64,000 nucleotides of DNA from Persicaria tinctoria (GCA_037127255.1 JBANSL010000012.1:34773115-34837114), one strand, 5' to 3'. Positions 11,955 through 23,500 are shown, numbered from the stretch's first letter. A program made the numbers and translations. The notes: generated by a model not told the origin, from the letters alone.

Positions 11955-12919
11955 TTAAAAATTTAAATAATTATTAATTTTTGTGCGCCTGGCTTCCTCT
12001 GTACGAACAACTTCTTTCTTGAAGTCCATGTGAATTACTTTTAGTTCTTCAATCCGTACATCAATCCTTCCTTTTTCGTTGGCCAACTGCAAAATAGAAT
12101 TAAACACATGTGTAAAACCCATGTTTTAAATAAACTAACTACCAAATTTTTAATTTTACCATAATGGCTTCGTTTCTGTTGCCATTACGAACAACAACTC
12201 CTCGCCTCCTTCCAACATCTGCTTTCTCTCTTAGAGTCATACGAAAATGCATCTCATGGACATCAGCAGCAGCTAGACCTGTCAAAACACAACCCGACCC
12301 GGCCGACCCGACCCGACCGCCCGGAAATTTTTTGACCCGAACCCGGAAATTTTGACCCGGAAATTTTTTTCGACCCGAACCCGAAAAACCCGAAATTTTC
12401 CGGGTCATCTGGGTTTCGACCCGGTGACCCGATTGACCCGGTATTTTCGACCCGATTTTACCCGATTGACCCGGTGACCCGGTTGACCCGGTTGATTTTT
12501 AATTAAATATAATTAATTTTTTTTATATATAATTAAAATTTATTGCAAAATTGTCAAATCATGATTTTTTTAATTTAAAACGGAAAAAATTGACAAACTC
12601 GAAATCGACCCGAAATGACCCGAAACCCGGTCAAACCCGGTCAAACCCGGGTTCTAGTCAACCCGGAAAGACCCGGGACCCGTTTTACCCGGGACCCGTT
12701 TTACCCGAAACCCGAAGTGACCCGACCCGAACCCGACCCGAATGACCCGTTTGACAGGTCTAGCAGCAGCAGATAGCCAGGATAGAGGAGGTCATCTAGG
12801 ATATCCATGTGTTCGTATATGACTTTCACCCAACTGGCCAGTGCACATTTATAGTCAGGGGCTGCATTGGGAGAAAAAGAATTTTGGGTAGAAGTGTTGC
12901 TTGAATCACTACTCTCCAT
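11955..12919 (-). pseudogene. Small coiled-coil gene interrupted by a hAT MITE
   Basis: A minus-strand start at 12919 opens MESSDSSNTSTQNSFS and runs through ALASWVKVIYEHMDILDD to the MITE at 12762. Beyond the MITE, codons continue as DVHEMHFRMTLREKADVG to a GTAAAA donor near 12161, then an exon near 12089 (LANEKGRIDVRIEELKV, charged, coiled-coil-like) runs toward 11960. With the MITE and one target duplication removed, the two halves do not join in one frame, so there is either a further lesion or an exon boundary not recognised here. No known family identified. It shares an element with the transposase and the ULP1 gene. Confidence 0.45.
12274..12762. mobile_element. 489-bp hAT-type MITE
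   Basis: Terminal inverted repeats TAGACCTGTCAAAAC and GTTTGACAGGTCTA are flanked by an exact 8-bp target duplication GCAGCAGC (12266-12273 and 12763-12770). The interior is almost entirely GACCCG/CGGGTC words separated by AT-rich spacers. The 8-bp duplication indicates hAT-type mobilisation. It sits inside the small minus-strand gene. Confidence 0.82.
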
Positions 12920-14092
12920 TCCAAAGGATGACTTTCCACTAAATGTTTAATATAATCAAGTGTACTTTACAAATGAAAAAATCAAGGGTTTATATGCAAG
13001 AAAAAAACGGCAGTTCAGTGGCAGTTATATAGAAGTTACAAAACAGATTAACACAACAGATTTCAAAAAAACAGTTGAATAAGGATATACAGTTGTAGAG
13101 CAGTTGTAAATAACTTCTAATTCGTAACTGCAAATTAATTCAAAATTGTTAAAAAAGTTATAGACCCTGAACTTGTTAGAGTATTTACCGTTCACACAAA
13201 TTGTTGAACCATCGTCAGTTATATCTCTGAACCAAATACTAGAATAACTATGAACCAATTTCAATAATTTATAATTATAAAATTACATATATAACTCTGA
13301 CCCCACCTCAGATTGTTGAACAACCCTCTTGTATCTCCCTGAACCACATCTTGAATATAACTCTGAACCAAACTCAGTAATTCACAATTATGAAATGAGA
13401 AACAAATGCTGTTGTTTAGACCAATATTGCTGAACCCATTCTCTATTATATCTCTGAACCACGTGCTAAATTAACTCTGAACCAAACTCAATAATTCACA
13501 ATTATTTCTTGGCTAATATACTGCAACTCAAATTGTTGAACCATCCTCAATTATCTCTCTAAACCATATTTTGAAATAACTCTGAACCAAACTAAATTAT
13601 TCAATAATTCATAATTATTGACCAAGTGGAAATACAACCTATTGTTGTCAAACATCCGAGTTGCGCTGATGAACCACTCTTTGCTGTGTACGCTGAATCG
13701 TTACTTGACAACTTCCTGTTGTATGGATACACAGGTTTGTTCTTGTTTATTTAACATTTGAAAAATACTTGTGTTATTATTCACGCTAGTTAATTTGATG
13801 AACCCCTTGTACAGGTGAACCCCCTCCCTAACATAGCTGAAAAATACTTGTGGTATTAGTGTTGAACCACTTCTATACATGTACACTTAACCCCCCCCCC
13901 CCCCCCTCTCTGAACAATTGCTGAACCCATTCTCAATTATATTTGCTGAACGACATGCTAAAATAGCTCTGAACCAGATTCAATAATTCACAGCTGTAAA
14001 CCCCAGAAACACATATACAGTGCCATTGTTTGAAGACATCTACAGTTCTGCCACTGACATATACAGTACCCCAAATACAGTGTTTTTACCCA
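12920..14092. other. Gene-free spacer of element B
   Basis: AT-rich DNA with TGAACC words from about 13200 and a 16-base C run near 13890. Between 13190 and 14000 the words are spaced about 20-30 bp apart. No coding potential seen. Confidence 0.6.
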
Positions 14093-17000
14093 TTATAGTT
14101 TTGGTAACTGTGGGTTGAAGTCCCTAATCTTTCCCAATATCTCTTCCTTTATCTCATTGATTGAAGACTTGACAATTGCTTCCATATAAAGCTCACGAAG
14201 ATTAACCAGCGTCTTGGTGGAATTCTTTGAAAATCCACTATTCCAGTCTGATCCATTACTTCCCATGTATGTCTCCATGTGGCGCATGCACAAGACATCA
14301 CAGTCGACGAAGTTGCTGGTTGTTGCCCATTTAAGATCCATCAGGGATGGTCTGGCTTTGCGGATCAGATCAGCTTTGTACTTCAAATTCTTTGAATCTA
14401 AGTACTTAGGAAATTAACCTACATTTAACACAAACGGTAAAAAATATATAGTTATGCAACGGTTAAAATACTAAAATCAGATAGAATTATATAAGATTAA
14501 AAAACTTACAGCAACTCTGGGTATATTGCAATATTTACTGGAAAAGGACACTGTGAGCTTCATGTTGTCAATAATGTAAACCTCTTTTGCCTTGAAATTG
14601 AATGTAATGAGATAAAAGTGCTGCGAGGCTAGGATATGAAGCATTATCTGTTTATAGTGAATAATAGTATTTTAAATATAGTTGACATAAAAAAAATATA
14701 CCAATTTAAAATATAATAGCCATTGTTAACAATACACATACCAAGTCAACCTCAGCCAAGTTTATTGGGCAAACGTCTCTAATGAACTCATCCAATCTAC
14801 TTCGAAATACATTAAACCTATCTTCTGGTTCAGCAGCAGTGGTTGAAACAACTGTCTCGTTCTGTGAAATAAATAGATTACACTTGATTAAGATCTAAAA
14901 CTCAATTATTTTAAAATTTCCTAATAACTCAATAGACTTATAACACAAGAATTAAGCTTACACTGAGAGTGCAAGGGCAAAAATATCTCCTGATGGAACC
15001 ATAGGCCCTATGTGATTCTTCAAAATTTAGTATTTTAGCCCACGCATCAATGATTTGGGCATCAACGTACTGCTCATATTGTAATGATTGCATTAAAGTT
15101 CGAGGGACAGTCACCCCTTTGTAATGAAAAAAAGCTTCCCTATAATAAACATAAAATTGATATTAAAGTTAATAAATTACAATTAAAACAAAATGAACTT
15201 AACATATGAACCACACCCCTCCACTGACCCCCCATACTATAAATCTCTGAACCACTATCAACCCAGTTGCATCATAAATACCAAAATCTAATCACAAAAG
15301 ACCACAACACAATGAACCACTGAAAACGCTTGGGATAAGTTCCCTGAACCACTCTGAGATTGTGAAGCTGAACCAAAACACCAAATAAGAGTATTAGTAC
15401 AACTTACATCAAATCGTCTCCACCCTCTCCAACATATTTGTACACCTTTATGCTAGACCCAGTCCTCCTCTTGTTGGGGTTAACAAATCTATCGTAAAAG
15501 GGGCTTCTCATTCCTTTTGATGGTACTGCATCCCTTGTTGGCTGAACCCTTTTATCAACAATTTCTTTTTCTTTGTTATCCCCCTAAAAATGACAATTTT
15601 AAACATCAGTAAAATGATATACTGTAACCATCTCTATATATATGGTGTATGTATTATTGATTGCAATCAGACCTTTATCTCCCATTGAAAAACCTAGTAT
15701 CTGCATGCTCTATACAAGTGAATAATTAGTTAATTATTGGGGTGGTATCCACATGGTGCCATACTTTAGTTTCATTCCAATCAGTTTCTTCTTTGTCCTT
15801 CTTTCGTCATTAACAGGTTCCATGTCAAATATTTGAGGTTTTCTACGAACCTTTGGCAGTGGAATCTTCAAGACTATTTTTTTTTTGGTTTGGACAGCAT
15901 CAGCAGGAACATCCTAAATACACAAAATACAAAAATAAGTATTATTTTCCAGATAAAATATTAATAACAACAAATATTAATAAAAAAATATATTATAAAT
16001 TACCTTGGATTGTTCAGCTTTTGATGGTGCAGAGCATTGTTGTGCCACTGGTGCCAGATGTTCTTCAAAAACCTGCTAAATTGAAAAAATGGTATTATAG
16101 ATTAAATATAAAAACATAAATCCTTATATATATATATATATTGAATAAAATCATAAACATAACTAATTATAAAGAATTACTTGTTTATATGATGTTTCAA
16201 CCGACGCAAGGGTAGCTAACTCCTTGAGAGGATTTGAAATAACTTGTTTCTCTATAACTGGCAAATGCTCCTCTAAAACTGTCAGAGTAGTGGTGGGGTT
16301 TAGAATAACGGGTGGGGCAAACACTGGCAGATTCCCCTCTAACACTGGCTGAACACCGGGGTGAATGGGGATAACAGTGTTCTCAGCACCCGGCGGTTTC
16401 TCCTCTAAGCCTGGCTGAACAATGGGGGTAATTTCTTTACCAGGGGCTTTTGGATAAGATTTCTCAACAGACTCGAATACTTCTGCAAATGTTGGTATTT
16501 TTTCAGGTGGAGTCATCCCAAGACTCCATGGTGGTTGGTCATGCAATACTCTCTCCATCTCTTGTTTTTTTGCAATAGCAATATCAACAATCTGCATTAG
16601 TCTATCTAGCTCGGGATTGTTTGCAAATTCATCTGGTGTTGACCTGACTTCAGGAGATGTAGAACTGACAATTCGTATTGCAACATGGTTCATTTAGTCG
16701 AGTTCAGGATCCTCATGTTTCTCCGCAACGGATTCAATTGTTAACTCCACTACATTCGATATGGCTTTCGCCAACGAGCACATTGCAGCAATGTATCTCT
16801 CTTTTAGATCCTGATCAAAAGTTAAGAATGCTGTAATGTGCTGGCTTGGTTTCATATATACAAAAAAAAAAATTATACTATTGAAATATTAAAAATACTT
16901 ACTTTTTTACCAGCACCTTCAAAAAGCATAGCGTGCTCTTTTATTACATCTTCAGAAACCTATTCACCCCACCCCAGTTATAAGTGATAGCAAAAATATT

Positions 17001-19798
17001 GTGTGCGGAAAAAATCAATAATAACATCATTGAAATCCCAATGATTTGTAGAGCTCAAACAAACTCACTCAATCCACTAAATCAAACTCAATCTCAGATA
17101 CCATGTTCTGAACCAGACACACACTAAATGCCTGAACCAGACACACACTAAATGCCTGAACAACATAGTATGATTTCGTATATACAATAAAAAATATATT
17201 AAAATATTAAAAACACTTACTTTTTTAATGGAACGTTCAATCAACATAGCCTGCTTCATTTCATCATCTTCTTTCCCACCTTCTTCAACTTCAGAACCCT
17301 ATGCACACACAGTGTGTTATATGATACACAAATACGTGTGTTGAACCCTTGTTAAGCCAGGCTAATGAACCAAATACTGGGAAATTTAATGAACCAATTC
17401 ATTTCAATAATAACATAAATGCGTGAACACCATAGTATAATTTCGTTAATACAAGAAAAAAAATACTATTAGAATATTAAAACCCCATACTTTTTCACCA
17501 GAGCCTTCAAACAAGATATCATGATTCTTTACTCCACCTTCTTTTCCAATTTCTTCACCTTCAGAAACCTACATACCTCACTGTGTTATTTATGATAACA
17601 AGAATATTGTGTTCAAAAACAATGAAATAATGAATCAACTAATAATGTATTTGATGAACCACTTCGTAGTATGTGTACTGAACCAGAGAAGCCCTGACTA
17701 CATGAACACCAATGTATTTTTAAACTTCAAAAATATAATATACACAACCAACATACGCTTACTACTTTTGTAGGAGCTCCAAAGTCCTTGGCGTGTTCCT
17801 CTGTTGCATGCTCTTTGCTAGGTTCAACTTCTCCACACACCTATAAAAAAGGATTGAAAGTTATATCCTTTACATAGTGTAGCAAATAATGACTAGATAA
17901 TATTACTTAATCAAACATAAACAACCTCATTAAATATATTCTTACTTTTCTGGGCTCATATTCAAGGAACCCGAATATCTCTTGTTGACTACTGTTGTCT
18001 CCAGCAGATAAGGAGATATGTTCTTCAACTGGCTTGATACTTAACCGTGGCAGTACACGCCCATAACCAAACCCCCTGCCTTTCATCTCATCCCCTTCCC
18101 TTGCCTTGATGGAATGGTTTGTCCAATTAGCAAGAATGGGTACTGATCTCAGTTTCTCTTGTCTTTGAAGGCGGAGGCGATCAAGATAAAAAAGCTGTTG
18201 CAACAGAAAAATAGAAGCAAATGTAAGAATATTTAAAGAACATACAGGAATAATAAAATAAAATACTACTTAATTCTCTAACTTACCACCAAAAATGGGA
18301 GAGAGCCTGTGAAACTGGAATTTTTGTTACAAGCCCATATTTTTTTAGTTTCTACAAGCCGGTCAAGCAGAAACCCACACCAATTAAACTGGTTAATGCT
18401 CTCTAAGTTTTCAGTTACATTGAAATAACTAACATTTGCAGTCCCATTAGAGTTGCATTCAATCAACCCTGAGATTAAAAGTATTATAAAACAAGTTTTG
18501 AAAAATTGGCCTCCATCTTTGTCAGCGACCATTGCCTTCACCACATCAGCAAGATGGATCCTATTTTTGTTGAAAGCAACTGAATTCTTCCACATGGATA
18601 GGGATGCATCAGTCCTTGTCTTGAATGCCGCATCAATAGGCACTTGAAGTGGCCCCGTTGGAAATCCAAGAGTAATTGCAACATCAACATCTTCAATGAA
18701 AATTGCATCTCCATTTGCTGTAATCAATGCAACCCAATCTGCGTCGAAGTTTTCCACCAGCCAACGTGACAAATACGATGGCATATACTTCATTTGAAGC
18801 TGCAAAATACTACCGAACCCAAGCTCTTTAATGCTTTTTTTCTGAGCATCGTTGAGTTGTTTGAATGAGTCCACCAGGGAATATGTATGTGTCCTGGATT
18901 CTATCCGAAAATATGTCACTGGTCCATTTGGAGTAACCACGACTTTGGCCTTGACTTTTGTTTCATATTCTTCTTTTACGACAACATCTTCATCGCTGTC
19001 GTTCTTTGGTTGTTTTGAAGCCTTCCTCTTCTTTTTAGCTTGACTCTTCACCACCTCACTTCCCACAGATTTCCGTATGAATTTTTCCATAATAACAGCC
19101 AACGGGATGTCATCTAAAGAGACAATTAAAAAGAAAATATTTCAATAATATGTTTTACAATATTAAGCCAACACTATACTTTACTCCTATCCAACACTTA
19201 GCACAGCTTTGCATGTTGAACATGTTACTGAGAATCTGATGAACCCCATACTATCTAATTTGATGAACAGATCACTAATGCATCAAAATCCACATGCATG
19301 ATGACGAATTGACCGAATGTCGCTCTAGAAACAATATTCTGGACAAACTAACGAATAAAACAAAATATTTAACCAACTATACCAAAATAAAAGTAAAATA
19401 TAAAACACTACCTATACGGGGTTCCCATTTTTTTTTAAGAACAGTGACAACATCAGGAAACAGACAAACTATAATTCACCCCCTTCATTTCCCGACAAAA
19501 CGTTGACATACTTTGACTTTTTGAATACTACTAAACCAGAAATCCCAAGAGAAACTAGATGTTAATGGATTATAATCCATTAAAGAAAGGTATAAACAAT
19601 AGCGATTGAGGTTTTTCTATTGTCTATCAAAAATAACGACTGAGGAACAAAGGCTAAAACCGCAAATCACTACCTATACGGGATAAACTCATGGATGACG
19701 AAATGTTCAACTGCTTTGACGAAATGGATGTCAAACTACTAATGAACTAGACCCAAGTAAAGAAAACTATACTCACCTTCATGAACGCGGGTTTCCAT
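14093..19798 (-). pseudogene. ULP1-like cysteine protease gene B (15 exons, one nonsense codon)
   Basis: Exons: 19777-19798 (METRVHE), 18287-19113, 17946-18194, 17766-17840, 17491-17568, 17221-17298, 16903-16959, 16181-16810, 16004-16072, 15765-15913, 15408-15583, 14962-15139, 14742-14861, 14510-14647 and 14093-14404; about 1,050 codons. Exon 2 holds the same helical region as gene A (LGFGSILQLQMKYMPS; VDVAITLGFPTG). The last four exons form a C48 peptidase domain: catalytic His in LASQHFYLITF, Asp in VYIIDN, and nucleophile in VDCDVLCMRHMETYMG, the usual DCG having become DCD. A TAA at 16694-16696 interrupts exon 8, and exons 10 and 11 do not join in phase (an A10 run in exon 10 is a possible slip), so the copy is probably inactive. 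Related enzymes remove SUMO from proteins. Confidence 0.78.
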
Positions 19799-20969
19799 TT
19801 TTTGATCAAAAGCGACGACTGAACAACGAGAAAACCCACAAAACAGAAAAGGATAAGATCGTTAATATACGAAGTAATGCTGATTAAACATTCGAAAATG
19901 AAAACAACAAATACTGGTTTAAGCTTGCATTACGGCGAAAATGGCGAGATTGTGGAAGGAATTCGAAGCGACAGAGAGAATGTCCTAGTATGAAGAGAGA
20001 GAACGATTTCACTTTTCAAGGCGGTGATCGAAAAATCAAACCCGTCGCCACGCAAAAGGTCCACCAATGGTCTGACATGTAACAGCAAATACAACAAGCA
20101 AAATGACAAAACTACCCCTGCAACTGCTATTGGACTATTAAAAAGGTATTGAGCTTTTATACTCTGCACACGTTATAAAATTAAATTTAATTTAAGGAAA
20201 TTTTTGTTTTACTGTCTAAGAGAAATACTGAACAACACACACTTCCAATGCTGAATCAAATAATAGTACGTGTTACTGAACCAACTAAAAATATACTATT
20301 AAGCCCCCCATGTGATTTTTCCCTAGTACAATCAAATACTGAACCTTGTAAAATACTGAGTCAAGTATTAGATAAAAGTACTGAACCAATTAAAAATAGA
20401 ATAATTATAAGCCAGTTTTTTGTCCCTATGAACCAAATACAAAATAGTTGTTGAACCAATTCTTTATAACCTCCTGAACATAACATGCAGTAGTAACCAC
20501 GCATTGATAAATAGTCGAGATAGACTACCTGTTATATATAATGAACAACACATTACAAAATGCTGAATTAAATAACAGTACATAATACAGGACCAATTAA
20601 GAATACCCTATTTAACACCGTGATTTTTTCTCTGAACCAATTACAATCAAAGATGCTGAGCCCCTGAACCAATTCTTTGTAAAAATACTGAGTCAGTTAT
20701 CTGATAAAAATAATGAACCAATAAAAAATAGAATACTCGAAGGCCAGTATTTCGTCCTGTGAACCAGATACATAAATAGGTGTTGCTTAGATGTCTGAAT
20801 TTATTCTAATTGTACTACTTGTGCCGAGTGGATATGCTCGAATGGGAACCATTGCTTAAATGCTAAGAACTTCATGTGATGATCTGAACAGGCGGTGTGC
20901 ACGAAAATACCGACAAGAAGATGTCATTGGAATTCTTTTCTCTTTTGGGAAGTTCAGCAACAAAGACGT

Positions 20970-21440
20970 CATTGGAATTCTTTTGCTTCGAAGGCATTGT
21001 GGTTTGAATGCATTCGGTGCGATATTTGTTAATTATTCGGATGAATATGTTAAAATTTTGATTGTTAGTGTTAAGGAGTTGTTAATTATTCGGTGAAATT
21101 TGGATCATTATTCGCCTGCGCATGGAGTTTTTGGATTGACAAATAGCATAAAGCCTCTCATATACGACCAAATAATCGTTCCTATACCACCGAATACTCA
21201 TACATTCTATTGAATAATTTCCCAAAAAATTTAACTATTTTACCGAATAATATTTCAAAACTGAATGCACAAAAATTAACTCGGAGTCAAAACGAAAATT
21301 GATTGAAAAAATATTAAACATTATTCGGTAGTGTATGACAAATTATTCAGTTGAATTGGTAAAATTTGATCTGAAATGGATTGAAAAATGAAATATAACA
21401 TTATTCGGTAGATTATGAAACATTATTCGGTGGAATGGAC
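20970..21440. repeat. ATTATTCGGT word array
   Basis: About eleven imperfect copies of ATTATTCGGT lie within 470 bp: three in plus orientation (21035-21110), four inverted (21165-21250) and four in plus orientation (21320-21430). The intervening DNA is AT-rich and non-coding. The array is followed by a MULE-like terminus at 21630, so it is probably subterminal to a different family from element B. Confidence 0.7.
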
Positions 21441-21479
21441 AGATTTTTCAAAACAGCGAAATCAGACCCGGAAAAAAAA

Positions 21480-21627
21480 ATAGCGCGTCAGACCTTTTTA
21501 GGTGGGTCCCAGCAGTTTTTCTATTTAAAAAAAACACTCATTTAATCTTGGCCTTCCATTTCTTTCAATCAAAGGCCAAGATTTGTGCACTAAGTACACC
21601 GTAAGGGGTGTGCACAAGGGAACCACT

Positions 21628-21672
<45 letters not shown>
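21480..21672. mobile_element. MULE-like right terminus followed by a (TA)n tract
   Basis: Read inward from 21630 the end is TGGAGTGGTTCCCTTGTGCA, then GGTGTACTTAGTGC and CTTTGATTG. This resembles MULE ends in general layout but not the B/D family in detail. It abuts (TA)n at 21631-21672. No matching left end was found in the window. Confidence 0.5.
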
Positions 21673-21675
<3 letters not shown>

Positions 21676-22003
21676 GTGGGACGGAACCGGAATTTGCGGG
21701 ATCAGAACGAGATCAAATGCTCGATATTTAAGGGGAGAGGAAATGAGATTATATTGAGAAGAGATTAATGCATTGACACAACTTCTCTATCATTTTAGAT
21801 CAGCGGATAAATACAATTATACAAGTGAACCGATAGTTTACTAGATGAAATGATTCTAAGGTTTAGCAAATATGCTATTGAATGCATTTACAAAAGGTAA
21901 AAAAAGTGACAAAGTCACATGAATTATACTAGCTCAATTGGATGTTCTAGAAATAATTCCAAACCAATTAATACCAAGTGATTCTCACAAATACTACAAA
22001 AGT
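21673..22003. other. Unassigned AT-rich stretch
   Basis: Nothing recognisable: no gene, repeat or element end seen. Confidence 0.6.
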
Positions 22004-22019
22004 GTTAGTTTATGATTTC

Positions 22020-22299
22020 TTGAATTGGTAAATAAATAGCGGTCATTCCGGGGTTCGAACCGGGGACCTATGGGTACTACCCACAAGTCATTTCCGGTGA
22101 GTCATTCCGGAATGGTTAAAACTTTGGTAGGGTAAACTTTTTATAGTGACTGGCCCCACCGCTTCACGGCCCCATACCCCAGAAACCCCTTGCGGGATTT
22201 TTGAGGAGACTCAGTACCACTTACGCAAAGTGCGATCAACGGTCGTAACCTCACCTACCTGCACACGGACCACTTCACCACTTTGGCTTAGCCCTACGG
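22020..22299. mobile_element. 280-bp SINE-like insertion with a 16-bp target duplication
   Basis: Flanked by an exact direct repeat GTTAGTTTATGATTTC (22004-22019 and 22300-22315). It contains a B-box-like GGGGTTCGAACC and a conserved segment (CCCATACCCCAGAAACCCC; CAACCTCACCTACC-like) shared with the SINEs at 53.4-54.06 kb. The duplication length shows insertion by retroposition. Confidence 0.75.
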
Positions 22300-22419
22300 G
22301 TTAGTTTATGATTTCACGGAAAAGGAAAGAGCCCATGAGAATATCATGATCATGAAACAAATAATGGATGTCGACGTTGAAATGATGATAAAGAGGTAGA
22401 AAGAACCAATCCATGCAAA

Positions 22420-22480
22420 TCTATAATATATCTAGTAAAAGTTGTGTTCAGCCTCATTAATGTGAAACTCATTATTGCCC
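22420..22480 (+). mobile_element. Helitron 5' end
   Basis: Starts TCTATAATATATCTAGTAAA after an A and continues AAGTTGTGTTCA. This matches the 5' end of the Helitron at 35822 (TCTATAATACATAAAAAG, then TTGTGTTCA). No 3' hairpin/CTAG terminus follows before 23468, so the element is truncated or its 3' end was lost. Confidence 0.55.
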
Positions 22481-22974
22481 TTATTTTAAAACAAATTAGC
22501 TTAATTTCCCCCATTATTTTGTAAAAAATTTAATTTACCTCTTTTCTTCCTGCCTACAATCAATTAGTTTGCAAATTTCTATCTAATGTCATCATTTGAT
22601 TTATTTTAGCCATTTAATGCTTCACTATATTCAAATTTGGTGTTTCTATCTTCAAATTAGCTAGGCGTTACCATACCATTCAATTTAGGACTTTCACAAA
22701 ATCAATGTGATGATTTTTTCATCCAACGGTTGAAAGTTATTAATATCACATCCGTTTCACAAAATTTACCATTCAATCGTTTAATGAAATAATTGTCTTG
22801 TAAACTATGGATTTCCTCCTCCATATATAACGATTTGGACTCGATCTTCATATTGGGCATTTCACAAAATCAGACGTTCCCTCCTTCATATATATATAGA
22901 GGGGTATGCCCTACAAATACCCCATTCACAATTCCAAATACATGATAACACAGTGAAAGAAAAAAAACTTGATC

Positions 22975-23340
22975 TATGGCTACGAGCTCAAGCCTCCCTC
23001 CCGCTCTGGCACCAATCCATGGCGGAGTTTCCAGAAATTCCTCGATCTCGAGAGAGGAAGCTCCGTGGCGGGAGTCTCTCAGCTGAGGAAGTACTTTCTC
23101 CGATTCGAATACTTGCATTGCTGAATTCGATGCATGATTGGATGATCAGGACTCCTTTGATGAAGCTCTTGAATCGGCGGTTGTGTCCTATCATAGGAAT
23201 CTCGGCCTTCCTGTGATCGGAAAGCTCGATTCAGGGACCTTGGATCAAATCATGTTCCCTATCGGTGTGGTCAAGTGGGACGTGCATAAAGCTTTTGAAA
23301 CATACATAAACACTTGGATCATTGTTTTTGGTGAAAAGGT
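22975..23340 (+). pseudogene. Plant matrix metalloproteinase propeptide fragment
   Basis: An ATG near 22977 follows a TATATATATAGA box about 85 bp upstream. After at least one frameshift, the frame at 23138 reads SFDEALESAVVSYHRNLG, LPVIGKLDSGTLDQIMFP. This is the peptidoglycan-binding-like prodomain of plant matrixins (3-MMP type). The cysteine switch that should follow (PRCGV) is damaged to PIGVV, and no catalytic HEXXH domain follows. It is a broken gene piece, either a relic or captured by the Helitron whose 5' end lies 0.55 kb upstream. Confidence 0.6.
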
Positions 23341-23500
23341 AAGCATTAACCACTCCTCGCACACATCTGTACCAAACACAAGTTACACCATATTACATAC
23401 AGTATTACCCATCAAAATATTCTACTTGATTGTTTATGCGCTAACTCGATCTAACTATATATATATAGGGGGTTGTTATTCACTTATTTGCACGGTCTTT

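Larger units (their letters stand above)
7370..20790 (+). repeat. Strand-biased TGAACC word field
   Basis: The hexamer TGAACC (mostly TGAACCA or TGAACCC) recurs in one orientation: by hand about 34 copies between 7370 and 8890, then clusters at 9770-9970, 13200-14000, 15200-15380, 17100-17700, 19230-19260 and 20230-20770. It occupies introns and flanks of both the plus-strand transposase and the minus-strand ULP1 gene without changing orientation. In one frame near 8530-8900 the words encode Ser/Thr-Glu-Pro (ISEPRAKNNSEP, MYTEPPP), so part of the field may descend from a coding minisatellite. Confidence 0.85.
6676..20800. mobile_element. Large MULE B: transposase, ULP1-like protease and small gene
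   Basis: The left terminus at 6676 (GGTCGGGTTCGGGTGC, then GTGAGAAGGAAAGAAG and TTTGTGATTGG) belongs to the family seen at both ends of element D. Content: a FAR1/MULE transposase (+, 6943-11550), a small minus-strand gene (11955-12919) broken by a MITE, and a ULP1-like gene (-, 14093-19798). The transposase is convergent with the two minus-strand genes. TGAACC words run through the whole interval in one orientation to about 20780. The right terminus is not securely identified; the terminus at 21630 has a different sequence. MULEs carrying ULP1-like genes are an established plant class (KI-MULE/Kaonashi type); the extent to 20.8 kb is inferred from the word field. Confidence 0.62.

Noticed and set aside
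20860..21096. 78-aa plus-strand frame
   Set aside because: It overlaps the ATTATTCGGT array and contains a local duplication (DVIGIL); no support as a gene.
6676..21630. Single 15-kb MULE ending at 21630
   Set aside because: The inward sequence at 21630 does not match the left TIR well, and the last 0.7 kb uses a different repeated word; two adjoining elements fit better.
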